Part shown: in pieces, positions 24,770 through 36,568 of the stretch
Layout of the letters: each line of letters opens with the position of its first letter
Position numbering within the stretch: the stretch's first letter is position 1
Assembly (NCBI RefSeq): GCF_000150275.1
Contig: NW_002060955.1
Span: forward strand, 20,232 to 84,231
Reading direction: 5' to 3'
From: Trichoplax adhaerens
Taxonomy: Eukaryota > Placozoa > Uniplacotomia > Trichoplacea > Trichoplacidae
DNA: 64,000 nucleotides
Translations under genes and position numbers: made by a program
The notes under the pieces: model-generated
What the model saw: only the letters and a program-made list of their open reading frames with translations
Database searches by the model: none
Told to the model about the DNA's origin: nothing

Positions 24770-27700
24770 AAGAAAGGTTTAAATATTATATATTAAAGAT
24801 GAAGGGTAATTTCGCTGATATAGTCAGCCAGATCATTGATATCCTGCTATTGATTTTAGCCTGTGGATACTTTATTGATTGTCTTTGTTTAATCAAATAG
24901 TTATTATCGGATTTAGTACCACTAATACAACTCAAATATGAATCGATTTCGAGAAAGCAATTCCAACTAGCTTACGTTAATACTGCTATAATTCAATCAA
25001 AATCCTTTCATCAAGAAAACAGTTATATTGTTTCGTTACTTCCTTATAAAATCCATACGTTTATTCATTTGATTAATTATCTAATAAATTTATACGACAA
25101 ATAATGAATAGAGATGTTTATTAGATTAAAATTGAAAAGATTTAATTTCTATCAATTTTATACCGTTGCTAGAAGATTGATTCTAGGATATAAAATCAGT
25201 ACAAACGGAATTCCAGTGTCTTATGTAGTGCTTTAACTTAATCAACTGAATATATTATTATATAATTAATTCAAGACAGAAAATTTTAAATTTACCCGCT
25301 ATCCATTCTACATTTTGGTAAAACAAAACTGTATTTAACGATCTATTCAAATAATAGCTAGCTTGTTAGATTAATTATCTTATTCAACATTACCTATAGA
25401 TTATGCAAATTTGTGTACATGAATATTTTGGCAGTTAAGACAGAAGCACTTTCTTGATGCTATACTTCTTTAAAGTATACGAAGTGAATTAAATATATCT
25501 GTATTAAAATTCTGTGACATTGTTCAAAAAATTTTTAATTTGCAGTTGATATTTGTAAATGACGTTCCAAAGTCAAGTTTATGCTATACTACGTGTTTTC
25601 TAAGACATATGTAAATAGCAGTATTAAATTTATATAATGATAATTTTTGTGATTATTAGTACACGTTATGAAAAGAATGATTTCATCTGAATTATTAAAC
25701 TGGAGTTTGTAGATTAAATAACTTTACCAGATAGAATTTTTATTGCTCATTACAGCCTAATATCATAGCTTACGGTAGCTTTGGGCTATCCGTTTATGTT
25801 ATGTTATGCAGAACTTATCTAAAATAACACTTCATGACAGATGGGAAAAATTGTTTCAGTCAATGATGCACTGAGGTACAAATTGATAATGAAGGATCTT
25901 GTACCACAGAATGACTAAATAAAAACATTGAAGTACGCCATTAAGAGTTTTATTCTTACGATCTCATCTAGTTATTGCTCCTACTAGCTTGATTACACAT
26001 TCAATGTGGAAATGAGCTGTTCTACAAAATGGTTTGCCTAAAAATGCAAACATTTTACCAAACAGCCAATACAGGTGCAACTAAGTAATACAGTATCTTG
26101 GTTACTATTAAATCTAAATTATCGTGAAGGTGATTTCATACGTTACATTTCTCTCCCTATTTTCGAACTACTATACACGTATGTACCATTTGCTTATAAA
26201 CCCCTTGTTTTATTCGGTATTCAAATAGATTTATATTTATTATCATTTCTATTTACTAGTACGGATAAAGATGCATATTCCGCTTGTAATCTCCTTCTTT
26301 CTAGAGAAGCTTTTGCTATTTGAGCTATTGCGCGTAATTTGTGTTATTGATAAAAGGTGGTCTATTTGTGTTGCATACCATACGTATTCTGACACAATCA
26401 CATTTTTGTGGGTATGGAGATACGCAGTCAAGTCAATCTAAGCTAGTCTTGCAATTAACAGCATGTAGGAGTCAAAATTTATTTTAAAGAGGTTTGGACT
26501 ACGGAGAGAGTACCAGTACAACACTACAACACCTTTTAGATGTTCCTCGACTAGCACTCCATTGAAATTATTGAAACCGCTCTGCAACTTCGTTTTGATT
26601 ATGTTTGTATAACGAAGAATGTATAATTCATTTTTAAGCAATCACGCCATCACCGTACTAAACTGCTATGATTAAGTGAACTTCAACACTAAATCAAGAA
26701 GTACAGTTTCTTGTCAATTTTACTGTATTACCTATGTTCGGTTCGTCTAACGTCTACCAAGGACTATCTGATTATCTGAATTATTAGAGTAAAATTCACG
26801 TTTGTATAATATAATTCGTAACAGAATACTTTTTAGCTAGACAATCACATCTTGCCAGTGCAGACGCAAACAGTTTAAACGATTCTCCGAAAATCTTGGA
26901 TCGTAATCTAAGCTATAGTCGGGGCTGCACTACAACTACTAATGTACAATATCAACACCAAGCTTTATCAGATCGACATCATATCGATACAGTAATTTTG
27001 TTGATTGCCCAAAGTGGCCCTGTCGATCCTGTAGCTAAATGGCAGAAAAAGCAATTGCACTCCTATCGCCAGTTTCGAAAGAAAGGATATATTAACTGTG
27101 ACAGTATGGATTATTTTACACGCTCGTCGAATACAGTACTGTACCTTAGTGGCGCAGCGTATACTTTCCGCACTTCTGTCCAGCAGTTGCATACAGTACA
27201 ACGTACTGTAAAGTGGGCAGTATGGTACTGTACTGTACTGCACAGTACTGTACTGGAGTTCATAGCACCCATAATGGCATTTTTGTTTTTGACCTCCATC
27301 AGGTAGAAGTCATAGAACCATGGCGGATTTTACTCCACCTGCATGATTAGAACGATCAGAACTGCTGCAGAGGCAAAAGAAATGACTCGTTTTTGCTTGT
27401 GTGATAAAACAATGTACAGTATACAGTATTGCTAGCAGTTCATTTCATTCAGTATCCAATGATAGACAATCCATTTAACGTTAGTCCGTGACCGATTGCA
27501 GCACTGTCTCTACAGACTGTCAAGTGGACAGTAAACGTATTGGACAAAATGCATCACGTTCTATACAAGACATACAGGCTGGCATGATAGTATACCTTAC
27601 TATACAGTACGGCAATCGGTGACTGTCAGTCCATTATTTGACTTCCAGTCATAGCAATAGTGAAAGGAAGAAAACCCACCAGGATAAACATTTCCTTGCA

Positions 27701-27984
27701 TGGTGGGTGAGAGTAATAGCAAATCTTTTACATCGCAGCGTTGTCATTTTGTGTTGTAACTGGGATCACTTGCCATTCCATCATTGGGTAACAATCGTCA
27801 ATGTTATTTCGTTGTTAACCTTTTAAATTGGCTGAATAAGGACTCCCTTGAGTGGTCCTATTACTATCCTTTCGTTTGCAAAGTTAGACTTCTCGTTGAG
27901 GTCGCAACAACTACCTCATTACAAAGTGCATTCGAAACTTTTACTCTACAACAACTATACGTTATCGCTATTGGATATATCGGC
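24770..27984. other. Intergenic between genes C and D, with GTACTGTAC palindromes near 27.2 kb
   Basis: Mostly featureless AT-rich DNA. From 27190 to 27260 it contains clustered TACAGTAC/GTACTGTAC words on both strands. A 136-codon open frame (26896-27306) covers this palindromic stretch, has no recognisable domain and is not called a gene. The frame of gene D is open upstream of its ATG back to about 27784, which I interpret as 5' UTR. Confidence 0.6.
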
Positions 27985-30900
27985 ATGCCAACGATACTGT
28001 CTTTCGTAGTCAATATTGAGAAAGATCCTCCCATCTTCTTTCCTGGTCAAACCGTTGTCGGCACCATCACCTTGATTTTGACCAAAGCAATCAAGCTAAA
28101 AGCGGTGAAGGTGCATATGTACGGTGGTGCTTGCACTCATATACGCTACAAAGATGGTAATGAAACCAAGATATTATATGACGAAGAAAAAGTAATCGAT
28201 AAAATGGTAACACTATTTGGTCCAGGTATGTCAATAATGAAGTCTGCTTGTAAATAAGTTATTCTGCCTGTGTATTGAGTGCTGTGAAATGATGCTGATC
28301 GCTAAACCAATAAATAGAATAGGAAAAAACCAATCTTTTACAGCATACGAGTATACGACTTTTTGCTCCTTGTCATGTACGCAACATATTATTTTTTTTT
28401 ACCGGTAGTGATGCAATACGGCAAATCTACAGTATTGCTGAAATCGATCATGATTCGTACTTTCAGAGCAATTGGCGTACTTACTGCTTTCAACAAACCG
28501 TCTACTATCCAGTAAGCATAACTACGAAACACAGGAAGATTGCATGATCGACTCTTTTTATGTTATCACGCACTGACAATGTACATTTACTTTTCAAAAC
28601 AATTCTCGTATTTTGTCTATTGATTGCCGCTCTCTTCAACATAAAATAGGTAGTGTTGAAGTTAAAAGTTAGCAGATCATTTTAAAGTTAGAGTTACCAA
28701 GAACTTGTTGTAGTAAGAATCTATATATTCGATAATAGACAGAGCAGACACCCTCTTTCTAAATTTTAGATTGGAGTACATTATCTATTGTTTCATCGTA
28801 ACGTTAATTGGGCTCTGCCACAAAGATAGATGTGAGTGCAGCAAGTATTATGCAGTAGTTAGCTATAGAAACTATTTTTCCTTTAATATAAAGCTTTATC
28901 AACGTTTTGTCTTGAATCGAACGCGCTTTAAACTTGGCCAAATTTAAACTTACATCGATGGCGTCTTAGCCTGATGAGATTACAATATCTCTATCGAAAT
29001 TATTTTCAAAGCTTACGTTATGTAAAAGAGCATAGTGTCGCTGATATCCTTTCATCAACATTGACGTATTTACAGTATAAAGGGTATTTTATTTATTCGC
29101 CCCCAAACACTAAATAACGAACTTTTTGAAGTATTGCAATATAGATCATCAAAACACTCAGGAAATCCTTTTTCTACAGCAATATCGTTTTATTGCTGTA
29201 CATTTCTTGACCAAAATCATTGATCCTTTCCTGTAATGAAGGTCTTGTTCTTATAGCATTGTTTACTATTGTCCAGTTGATGTGTACATTTGTTTTGTAT
29301 TAATCGCATGGAACCGTATAAGCATTAGTTATCATTTATATGGATTATTTTCCGATACTAAACTGAATTACATTGTTAACTGGCATAGCATGAATCCCGT
29401 CATCAACAAATTTCTGCACTAGAACGATTATCACATGCAAGGCGAGCACTACAATTTCATAGTCGGCAATTTACTATGTAATCAATTTCAATCCTATCAT
29501 AATAACTGTGTGGCGTGTAACCAATATGGATTCACGAGGCTACACAATACTGCATTATTTGAATGGCCGTATAACGCTGATCGGTTTCGCTGAATTATTT
29601 CATTATTGGTGGCAATGAAATACTGTTATATAAGAAATGCAACGGTACAAAATACTCGTAAATCACTCTTAGCCTTATGATAATTGATGCTCTATTGTGA
29701 ATGAGCAGAATACATAACCATTTTCTATGACAGTAGTTCATGCTTCATGCCATTATTTAAACGTTAGCTTAATCACTCTTTACCGGCCACAATTTTCCAT
29801 GAACTATTGAACAATTTTAGGGTTGTTAATTCATCTTGCATAGTCCGCGTATCAAAGGCTAATTAAATTTTAGCGATGTGATTCCTGGTGTTATTGTGCT
29901 AATGAAGTCAATTTCGGTAGCAGAACATCTTCAACTGCAAATGTTACTGCATAATTAAAATGACACGTTGCAAAAATTGGATTGATTGATTTTATTGATA
30001 CATGGCAATTTTAAACTGTAATCATGTATCTGTTACGGCTAAAGTCGGTAATGCAGCCATTAGCGATATTGGCTAGCCAGTTTGATTCTAATTCCTGTAA
30101 ATTAAGGATAGTACTCAGCATTAGAAGGGTGAAGGTTTTGGTGTGGACTGTTTACGTATATTATCACCAATGATGACTAGTTACTAAGTTATAATAATAT
30201 GCATCATTTACTGGTAAATGCAATGACGATGACGATCCAGTAGAGAAGTGCGAATTCGCGCAAGCACTAATACTCAAAACTTATTGAAGATATAGATTGC
30301 ATTCTACAGCCTGAGGTGTTATGCGGTTTTGTAGGAAACAATCTGCGACTAGTAATGCTGCACAATTATGTGGGCCACGTTTTATTCGGCTTCAAAGTTG
30401 ATTCTACTTGAACAATCAATAAATCAGAAATGCGATATGGATGTAAATGTAAAACTGTAGTTAGTAAACGGTTTTGCTTTGACTAACTATATTATAATTA
30501 ACCTTTAACGAATAGAGCAACGTGAAAATGAACAGTATCCAGTAATGCCTGAAGGACGCTACGATTACAAATTTAGTTTTAAATTACCGAAAACTAAACT
30601 GCCATCGACTTATGAAGGTATGAAGGGTAATTATATTCGTTATTTCGTCGAAGCTTCTATTCACGTTCCATGGAAAAAGTACGAACCTAAAGCACGAAAG
30701 GCAATTACTGTTCTCGAACTCGTAGATTGCAATAGAATCGATCTGAAGGTAATGCAATTTTACTCTCTCAGCCAACTAGTATGAAAAGTACATGTTGTTA
30801 AACATATTTAAAACGATTTTAATTAATAAATGGATGAAGTATTTGCTAGGGTCTTGCCAAAATGTTGTCGACAAACTTTGACTAAATAGATATGTTATTT

Positions 30901-32405
30901 TATTCGTATACTAATGCCAGGGAGCACCGGAACTTCTCGAAAATGAGGTTGTCTTGTGTTGTTGGTGTTGCGCATCAGGTCCTATAAAATTAACTGGTCG
31001 GATTGATAAAAAGGCTGTGTGCTCAGGTGAAGATCTTGTACTGATAAAAGCTGAAGTTGATAATTGTTCTAGTAGAACGTTACATGGCATCAAAATTGAC
31101 TTTAAGAAAATTGTCAGGACAAAGGCCTCGGGTAAGCCACTGCATAGCAAGTATCTTATGAATTAAAGTTATTATGTTAGCGATTCTTGAAAAATATTTA
31201 CGTAAGGCGTATACCAGTAATTGAATTTGAAATGGAATAAGGCAATGAATTGCTTTATATATTTAAATGGAATGATAAAATGTTTTTGTCTCCCTCTTCA
31301 TCATGCTGCAAAGGCCACAAAAGTATTGATGAGAAATCATACTGTAAGATGTCTTTTGATGAAGCCGTAGAGCCGCATAGAAAGCTTATGTTTGAAAATA
31401 TCAAGATCAATATTCCATGTATTGCTCCAACGAATACCTTATCGAAAATTTTGAAAGTAGAATATGTTTTGCGGGTAAGTGATCTACTTAGCAATGCAAT
31501 AATTCGCGGAATAGCCAATATTCCTATCAATCCTTAAAGAATAACAAGTATGTATATATATGCTGTAGTAAATATTCTTAATAGGTGTTTCTTAAATGTT
31601 ATGGCAATTATCCTTTATTTAGGTTTATGTAAAGGTTCCGATGGAGCCTAATCTCACTATAGATCTTCCTGTTATTGTTGGAACTATTCCTATTCGTATA
31701 AAAACTGGATTACCCCGGAATGCAGCCGCCGCAGCTGGCCCCAGTATAAGTAAGTCACCATTGCAAGAATTAGGCCCTTCGCAGTTAGATAATGCAATTA
31801 CGCCAATAGCAATGAAACAAACTGCTGTTGCTAAAGAGACTAACGCTAAGCAAGATCCAGCTCCTCCAGTCAACCGAGCTTATCAATCAGTCACAGAAGA
31901 CTCTTGCATTTATTGCGCCGCAGGTAATTAAATGCATGTATTAATGCCTTTATTACAATATACAGGTGCATCTATTTAAATTATGATAGGCATACATGCA
32001 ATATCATCATGTTCTATTATATTTATGGTGTCGTTTATCAGTGTAACTACACGTATTTTTTATCGAATTGTACTTAGGCTATGCACAACTAGGCAACAAA
32101 TCACAAAATCAGCTACAGACATCGCCTTCGAGTAATTCCTTGCACGATACTATCCGCGGTATTGAGAGCTCTTTTATTTCTTAAAAAATTCATAGATCTA
32201 CTAACTATGCGTATTAATCCTATCATTCGTTAAATTTATATTTTTTTTATTTACTATAGATCACTTCGCCGATGCGTCTGATATTCCTCCGCCCACATAT
32301 GAACCTTGTATAGATGGCACGGTTGACATCAAAGGTGGAGATGGCGATTACGTTGGTGATACACTTTTTACCCCGTTATATCCAGTTTTTCATCCTGTTA
32401 CATAA
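27985..32405 (+). CDS. Alpha-arrestin (ARRDC-like) gene D with PPTY motif, 7 exons, ~457 aa
   Basis: Exons 27985-28225, 30516-30748, 30921-31131, 31314-31474, 31623-31923, 32078-32158 and 32260-32405 (TAA) join with phases 1-0-1-0-1-1. N domain: FFPGQ at aa 18-22, LPSTYEG, NYIRYFVEA. C domain: LCCWCCASGP, CSGED, PTNTLSKILKVEY, VIVGTIP. The linker has an alanine run (NAAAAAGP). The last exon carries PPPTYE, so PPTY at aa 420-423, the classic WW-domain ligand by which alpha-arrestins hold NEDD4-family E3 ligases. It is followed by CIDG and FTPLYP. The ATG at 27985 was chosen because it aligns with the paralogs, although the frame is open upstream. The 81 nt exon 6 (27 codons, phase 1 on both sides) is absent from the paralogs and could be skipped without a frameshift. 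Intron 1 is long (2290 nt). This is the member most likely to act as a full ubiquitin-ligase adaptor. Confidence 0.94.
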
Positions 32406-34198
32406 TGGAAGAGATTGCTTATCCTTCGTCTGCAAATTCGTGTTGCAAAATTCAAATACAATCTATCGCAATTCAATTTAAATTACTAGGCTTGGAGTCA
32501 TTTGAAAATTATGAATTTCGTATGGTTGACCATGAAAAAGGAAACTGTTACGCGTAGCGTTCTCGAATTAAATTAATGTTCTTTATGGTCGCTGCTATTT
32601 CGGAAAGAATTTCCGTTTGTATTCTTGTAAGCAGTGATTCAAGGAAAAGCTTTTTTATTATAGCGGAATATAATGTAGGTAAAGTGATACTAAAAGCCTT
32701 TTAATGCATATATCTAATACATAAACTTAGAGCCATCCCTCCGATCAAAGTATTTTACGATTTACGCTATATGTATGTTATCATGAAGTGGTAATTAAGT
32801 TGTCACAGATTATATGAAATACATTGACGGTATTGGTACTGTTTTTGTACAATTTGTCGTGTATATTAAGCTCCAGGTTGCATGTTCTTTACTAAAATTG
32901 CCTCAGTATTTGTTACTAGTGTCCATTATAAAATTTCTTGTTGCAGGCTAGTGCTGAATGTCTAAAATTGGCACTAATTAATGACTATTGCTCCGCACGG
33001 TTATAATTTGATGCTAGAGACATTTATCAATGTTTTCAACCACTAAATTCTATGGGCATAAGAATTATTACTGCAAGCGTTGACATACTGTACAGTACTA
33101 GCTCCGTCGATACTTACAATATATATAAAATGATACATATCTGTAATGATATAATGTATATCTAATTATACGATTATTGTGTACATGAGTATATTTCACT
33201 ATTTGAAAGCATAATTGTTGTTTTTTTACAATATTCACATAGCGTTCTTTTGATTTCATTATATTAATGTTAAGAAAACAGCTGTACAGTGTACAGTACA
33301 TGCTTTAATTTCTGCTAGAAACGATGTTTTGGTTATCATATACAGTATAACCTATGTCATTGTAGACACTACGACAGAAGTAAGAAAACTTAAATATTTG
33401 TAACTATGATAATAACTGTTGAAAATTTCAATTTGTAATGGAGTAGACTGATGAGACTTTCTTTACTTTGTAAATGCATAACATATTGATGTCGTCATTA
33501 TTCACAATGTAAATGCCTGAATAGTTTTAACTCTTTCGAATTTATGTCATAAAGGCATAAGTATGTTCGTACACCGTATCGTTGTTAGGATTAATTCGTA
33601 ACGATGATTTGGTATTATCGGAGTGATGCTTTGCTTATGATATCGTATTAATTGATTAATTAAAGCGCATTTGTACTGTACTAGAGAGATGTTCGAAATT
33701 CTTACATCTCGATATCTCCATGACAATTACGTACTGCGTGATTCATTGCGTCTAAAAAAGTAGATAGAATTCTTCTCTTCATGGTGTACTCGACGCAATA
33801 TGAGTACATTGTCGACTGTCACGCTACCCCTGTCGCGACGAGTACTGTTATACTTGTATATATATAGATTGTTAGCAACTAGTGAGATACCTAATTTATA
33901 AGAGTACTCCAAGGTCAGATCGTGTTCTGATCATGGTAAATTTTATGTTGTATGCGTGCTCTAACTTATTTTCAAGTAGAGCTTGAAGTCATACTAATAT
34001 CGATATAAGAATATACTATACGACAAGTGAAATTGTCTATCCGTATTAATACCCATAGACAAGTATATGCTGTAGCTACTCGCGAATTGATAGGAGTTAC
34101 GAAAGCGAGTTACTTTTGAAATAAAGAGAGTTCTAGTTTCGATATTCGTGGAGACTGGTGTCTGCTTAAATGCCATTGGAAGCAGTTTCTATGATACA
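32406..34198. other. 3' flank of gene D, nothing recognised
   Basis: AT-rich with no bounded exon. A short TACTGTACAGTACTA palindrome lies near 33087-33101 and another near 33283-33300. The open stretches in 33098-33912 on the - strand have low-complexity composition and no domain. Confidence 0.55.
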
Positions 34199-35145
34199 AA
34201 AAGTGATTGCGATATCAGCATAGGGTACGTGTGCATTACGCCGTAAGTAGAGCTATTCGCCATTCTCGAAGACTGCACAAACAAACACCCTGGTCTGGGC
34301 TATAGAAATGGAATTGTGGCAGTGTTATATGCTGTATGAGAGTAAAAATATCTATGTTAGGATAATTCTGTTAGCCTGTCCTTATTTTAGTTGACTTCTA
34401 AGTTATGACTCATGAACTATTGAGGACGAGTATATAAACGCAATATAAAGTGTAATAACGTTATCTCTTACACTGAGTGTTTAACGTAAAATACGAAGCG
34501 TCCAAGTCTTTGTGTAGTTTGCTAGTAGAGTAAAAGTGTTCCTAATAGTAAAGAAGTCGTTCCTTGATACGTGGTTCAAGGAATTGACTTATAGATCGTA
34601 CATTACGTTATCTTGTTGCAAAGCTGTTTGTGGCAGGAATGTAGATCATAACTGTACATTCTCCATAATCTACAATATGAAAACTGTATGAGTTTTCTTT
34701 CTTAATCTTTCAGATCGTTAGAGTAAGTTTCATTTCATTTGGATGGATTGTGAATAGAATTAAGAATATCCATATTATTAATATCATAAGTGATTGCAAT
34801 ATTAGCCTACTGTACGTGTGCATCACACCGTACGTATCACTATCCACCATTCTTGAAGACAGCACAACTACCCTGGTCTGGGCTGTAGAAATGGAATGTA
34901 GACCATCATTGCACAGTACATTCTCCATAATCTACAGTACAGTATGAAAGCTGTAAGTGTTTACTTTCTTCAGCTTTCAGATCGTTAGAGTAAGTCTCAC
35001 TTCCTAAGCACCTTGGTCTGGGCTATTGAAATGGAATGTGGACCTTATTCACTGTATATTCTCCACAATCGACAGTATGAAAGCTGTCAGTGTTTTCTTT
35101 CTTAATCTTTCAGAGCGTTGAAATAAGTTTCATTTCCTTGGGAAC
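34199..35145. repeat. Three diverged copies of a ~220 bp two-part unit
   Basis: Part 1 contains GTACGTGTGCAT, GAAGACAGCACAA and CCCTGGTCTGGGCT and is seen at 34199-34314, 34789-34893 and, shortened, 35008-35040. Part 2 contains CATTCTCCATAATCTACA, then GTTTTCTTTCTTAATCTTTC and GTTAGAGTAAGT and is seen at 34640-34742, 34893-35005 and 35040-35145. The first unit is split between parts 1 and 2 by a separate element (34315-34636). Units 2 and 3 are not split. Function unknown. Confidence 0.75.
34315..34636 (-). mobile_element. Short non-autonomous element (internally deleted copy) with 8 bp direct repeats
   Basis: The sequence between two TGTGGCAG direct repeats (34315-34322 and 34629-34636) matches, in reverse complement, the two ends of the sequence at 54975-55612. 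Shared segments include GTTAGGATAATTCTGTTAG, ACTCATGAACTATTGAGG, GTTTAACGTAAAATACGA and CAAGTCTTTGTGTAGTTTGC. The middle ~310 bp present at 55 kb is missing here. Neighbouring repeat units lack the insert. An 8 bp duplication would suit a hAT-type MITE, but terminal inverted repeats are not convincing. Confidence 0.65.
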
Positions 35146-35274
35146 TAGACCGAGTTATGGGGACAGCTAATTATAGACATGATAGAATTTAGAATGTCAA
35201 CAAGAATAATGATGAATATATGATATAAAATATCGATAAGCGTGATCCTTTTACAAAACTCTGCGCTTTACATT

Positions 35275-35385
35275 GCCGTACTGTACTGCACACTGTACAG
35301 TACTGTATAGTAGTTTTAGTACAGTATTGTACAGTACATTGTATTCATTTATTCTAGTGTACTGTACACTGTACAGTACAGTGCG
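35275..35385. repeat. GTACTGTAC palindrome cluster with a perfect 11 bp inverted repeat
   Basis: Dense TACAGTAC/GTACTGTA words. At 35358-35380, TGTACTGTACA is followed by one C and then its exact reverse complement TGTACAGTACA. Similar clusters occur at 27190-27260, 35820-35925 and 40139-40149. Such words could form hairpins or cruciforms. I infer a simple-sequence family characteristic of this genome, not a regulator. Confidence 0.8.
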
Positions 35386-35413
35386 ACGATAGTGCTGACG
35401 CACTCACACTATT

Positions 35414-35831
35414 GACAGCTGGTGATCTTGCTGAGTCTTCTCGTCTCAATCATTGACTTGTAGTGTAGAAGTATCTAGAAAAATTTTGAATGGAAAACCT
35501 TTCAGAACAACTTGGCTGGGCTGGTTCCAGTCTTGTACAGCTGGTGATCTTGCTGAGTCTTCTCGTCTCAGTCATTGACTTGTAGTGTAGAAGTATCTAG
35601 AAAACTTGGAGGTATTCCATCGAATGGAAAACCTTTCAGAACGACTTGGCTGGGCTGATTCCAGTCTTTTAGGACAGTACAGTACAGCTGGTGATCTTGC
35701 TGAGTCTTCTCGTCTCTGTCATTGACTTGTAGTGTAGAAGTATCTAGAAAACTTGGAGGTATTCCATCGAATGGAAAACCTTTCAAAACGACTTGGCTGG
35801 GCTGATTCCAGTCTTTCAGGACAGTACAGTA
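35414..35831. repeat. Tandem array, 3 copies of a ~147 bp unit
   Basis: Units start ACAGCTGGTGATCTTGCTGA at 35415, 35537 and 35684. The first unit lacks about 25 bp (122 bp), the second is 147 bp and the third is about full length. Units are nearly identical. The full unit is 49 codons long, so an open frame on the - strand (35568-35834) passes through two copies. I regard this as a by-product of unit length unless transcription is shown. Confidence 0.92.
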
Positions 35832-36568
35832 CATTCTATTCTACAGTATAATATTACTGTACTGTACACTGTAATGCTTCCAACCTGTCAGCAAATCCCC
35901 TTGTACAGTACAGCACGTACATACAGTACTATTAGGCTGCGGGTTAGGGTTAGCGGAAGGGAGCTGGTTGTGTTCAGCAGACCGTTGGATTGGGTAAGAC
36001 GGTGTTATTCACTTAATTAATAGCGGTTTTTGACGCCATATTGGGAGATAGCCAAAGGAACACCTAGTTGTCGCTGATATTGGGGCAAAATCCAACTAGT
36101 CTAGCCAGAAGAGCATCGCTTGAAGGGAGATTGCAACCTTGGTTGCGTATTATATCCTACAGACGGTCCGATCTCGTCCATCCAGTTTTTGCACGTAATC
36201 TCATTGAATACCAGTTTGCTGTTAGGAACAATCGCCACCTCGATCGTAGTACTGTAGATGGGTATTGAATGCTTATTTGTCATCGTGATTGGTTTCGATT
36301 TTAGTCTTAAATAGGAACGACGGGACTGTAGGAGGGAAAAGCTTGGACACAAGTCATTCACTCTGCCATTTCTAATTCAAGATTGTTCAAGGTGAAATTC
36401 TATTTTGATCGCTAGATTAGCAATCAATACAAGTATACTGCGTGCAATCTCTTTTGCAGCGTAATTTGGCAGCCTACAAGTTTGTTGACACGACGTTGTA
36501 CAACCATTTGGACGTTTGCTAGCGTTTACCTGACTACTACACTCATCATTGTACATCTTTTTCCAAGA
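35832..36568. other. 5' flank of arrestin gene E
   Basis: Starts with more TACAGTAC words (to about 35925) and a two-copy TTAGGG-like GGGTTAGGGTTAGCGG near 35940. The rest is less AT-rich than average. No exon is recognised. The frame of gene E is open upstream of its ATG to 36482 but lacks an ATG there. Confidence 0.5.

Noticed and set aside
26896-27306. 136-codon open frame on the + strand
   Set aside because: It spans a GTACTGTAC palindrome cluster, has no recognisable domain, and competes with overlapping open frames on the other strand, which palindromic sequence produces by itself.
27784-27984. In-frame N-terminal extension of arrestin gene D
   Set aside because: The ATG at 27985 aligns with the start of every paralog; the upstream residues have no counterpart and no arrestin character.
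31625-31873. 82-codon - strand frame with alanine-rich stretch
   Set aside because: Antisense of exon 5 of gene D.
35935-35960. Telomere-like GGGTTAGGGTTAGCGG
   Set aside because: Only two TTAGGG units, flanked by unrelated sequence; too short to be an interstitial telomere array.
36068-36361. Overlapping open frames on both strands upstream of gene E
   Set aside because: No domain, no splice partner, and similar openness on both strands points to a locally higher GC content.
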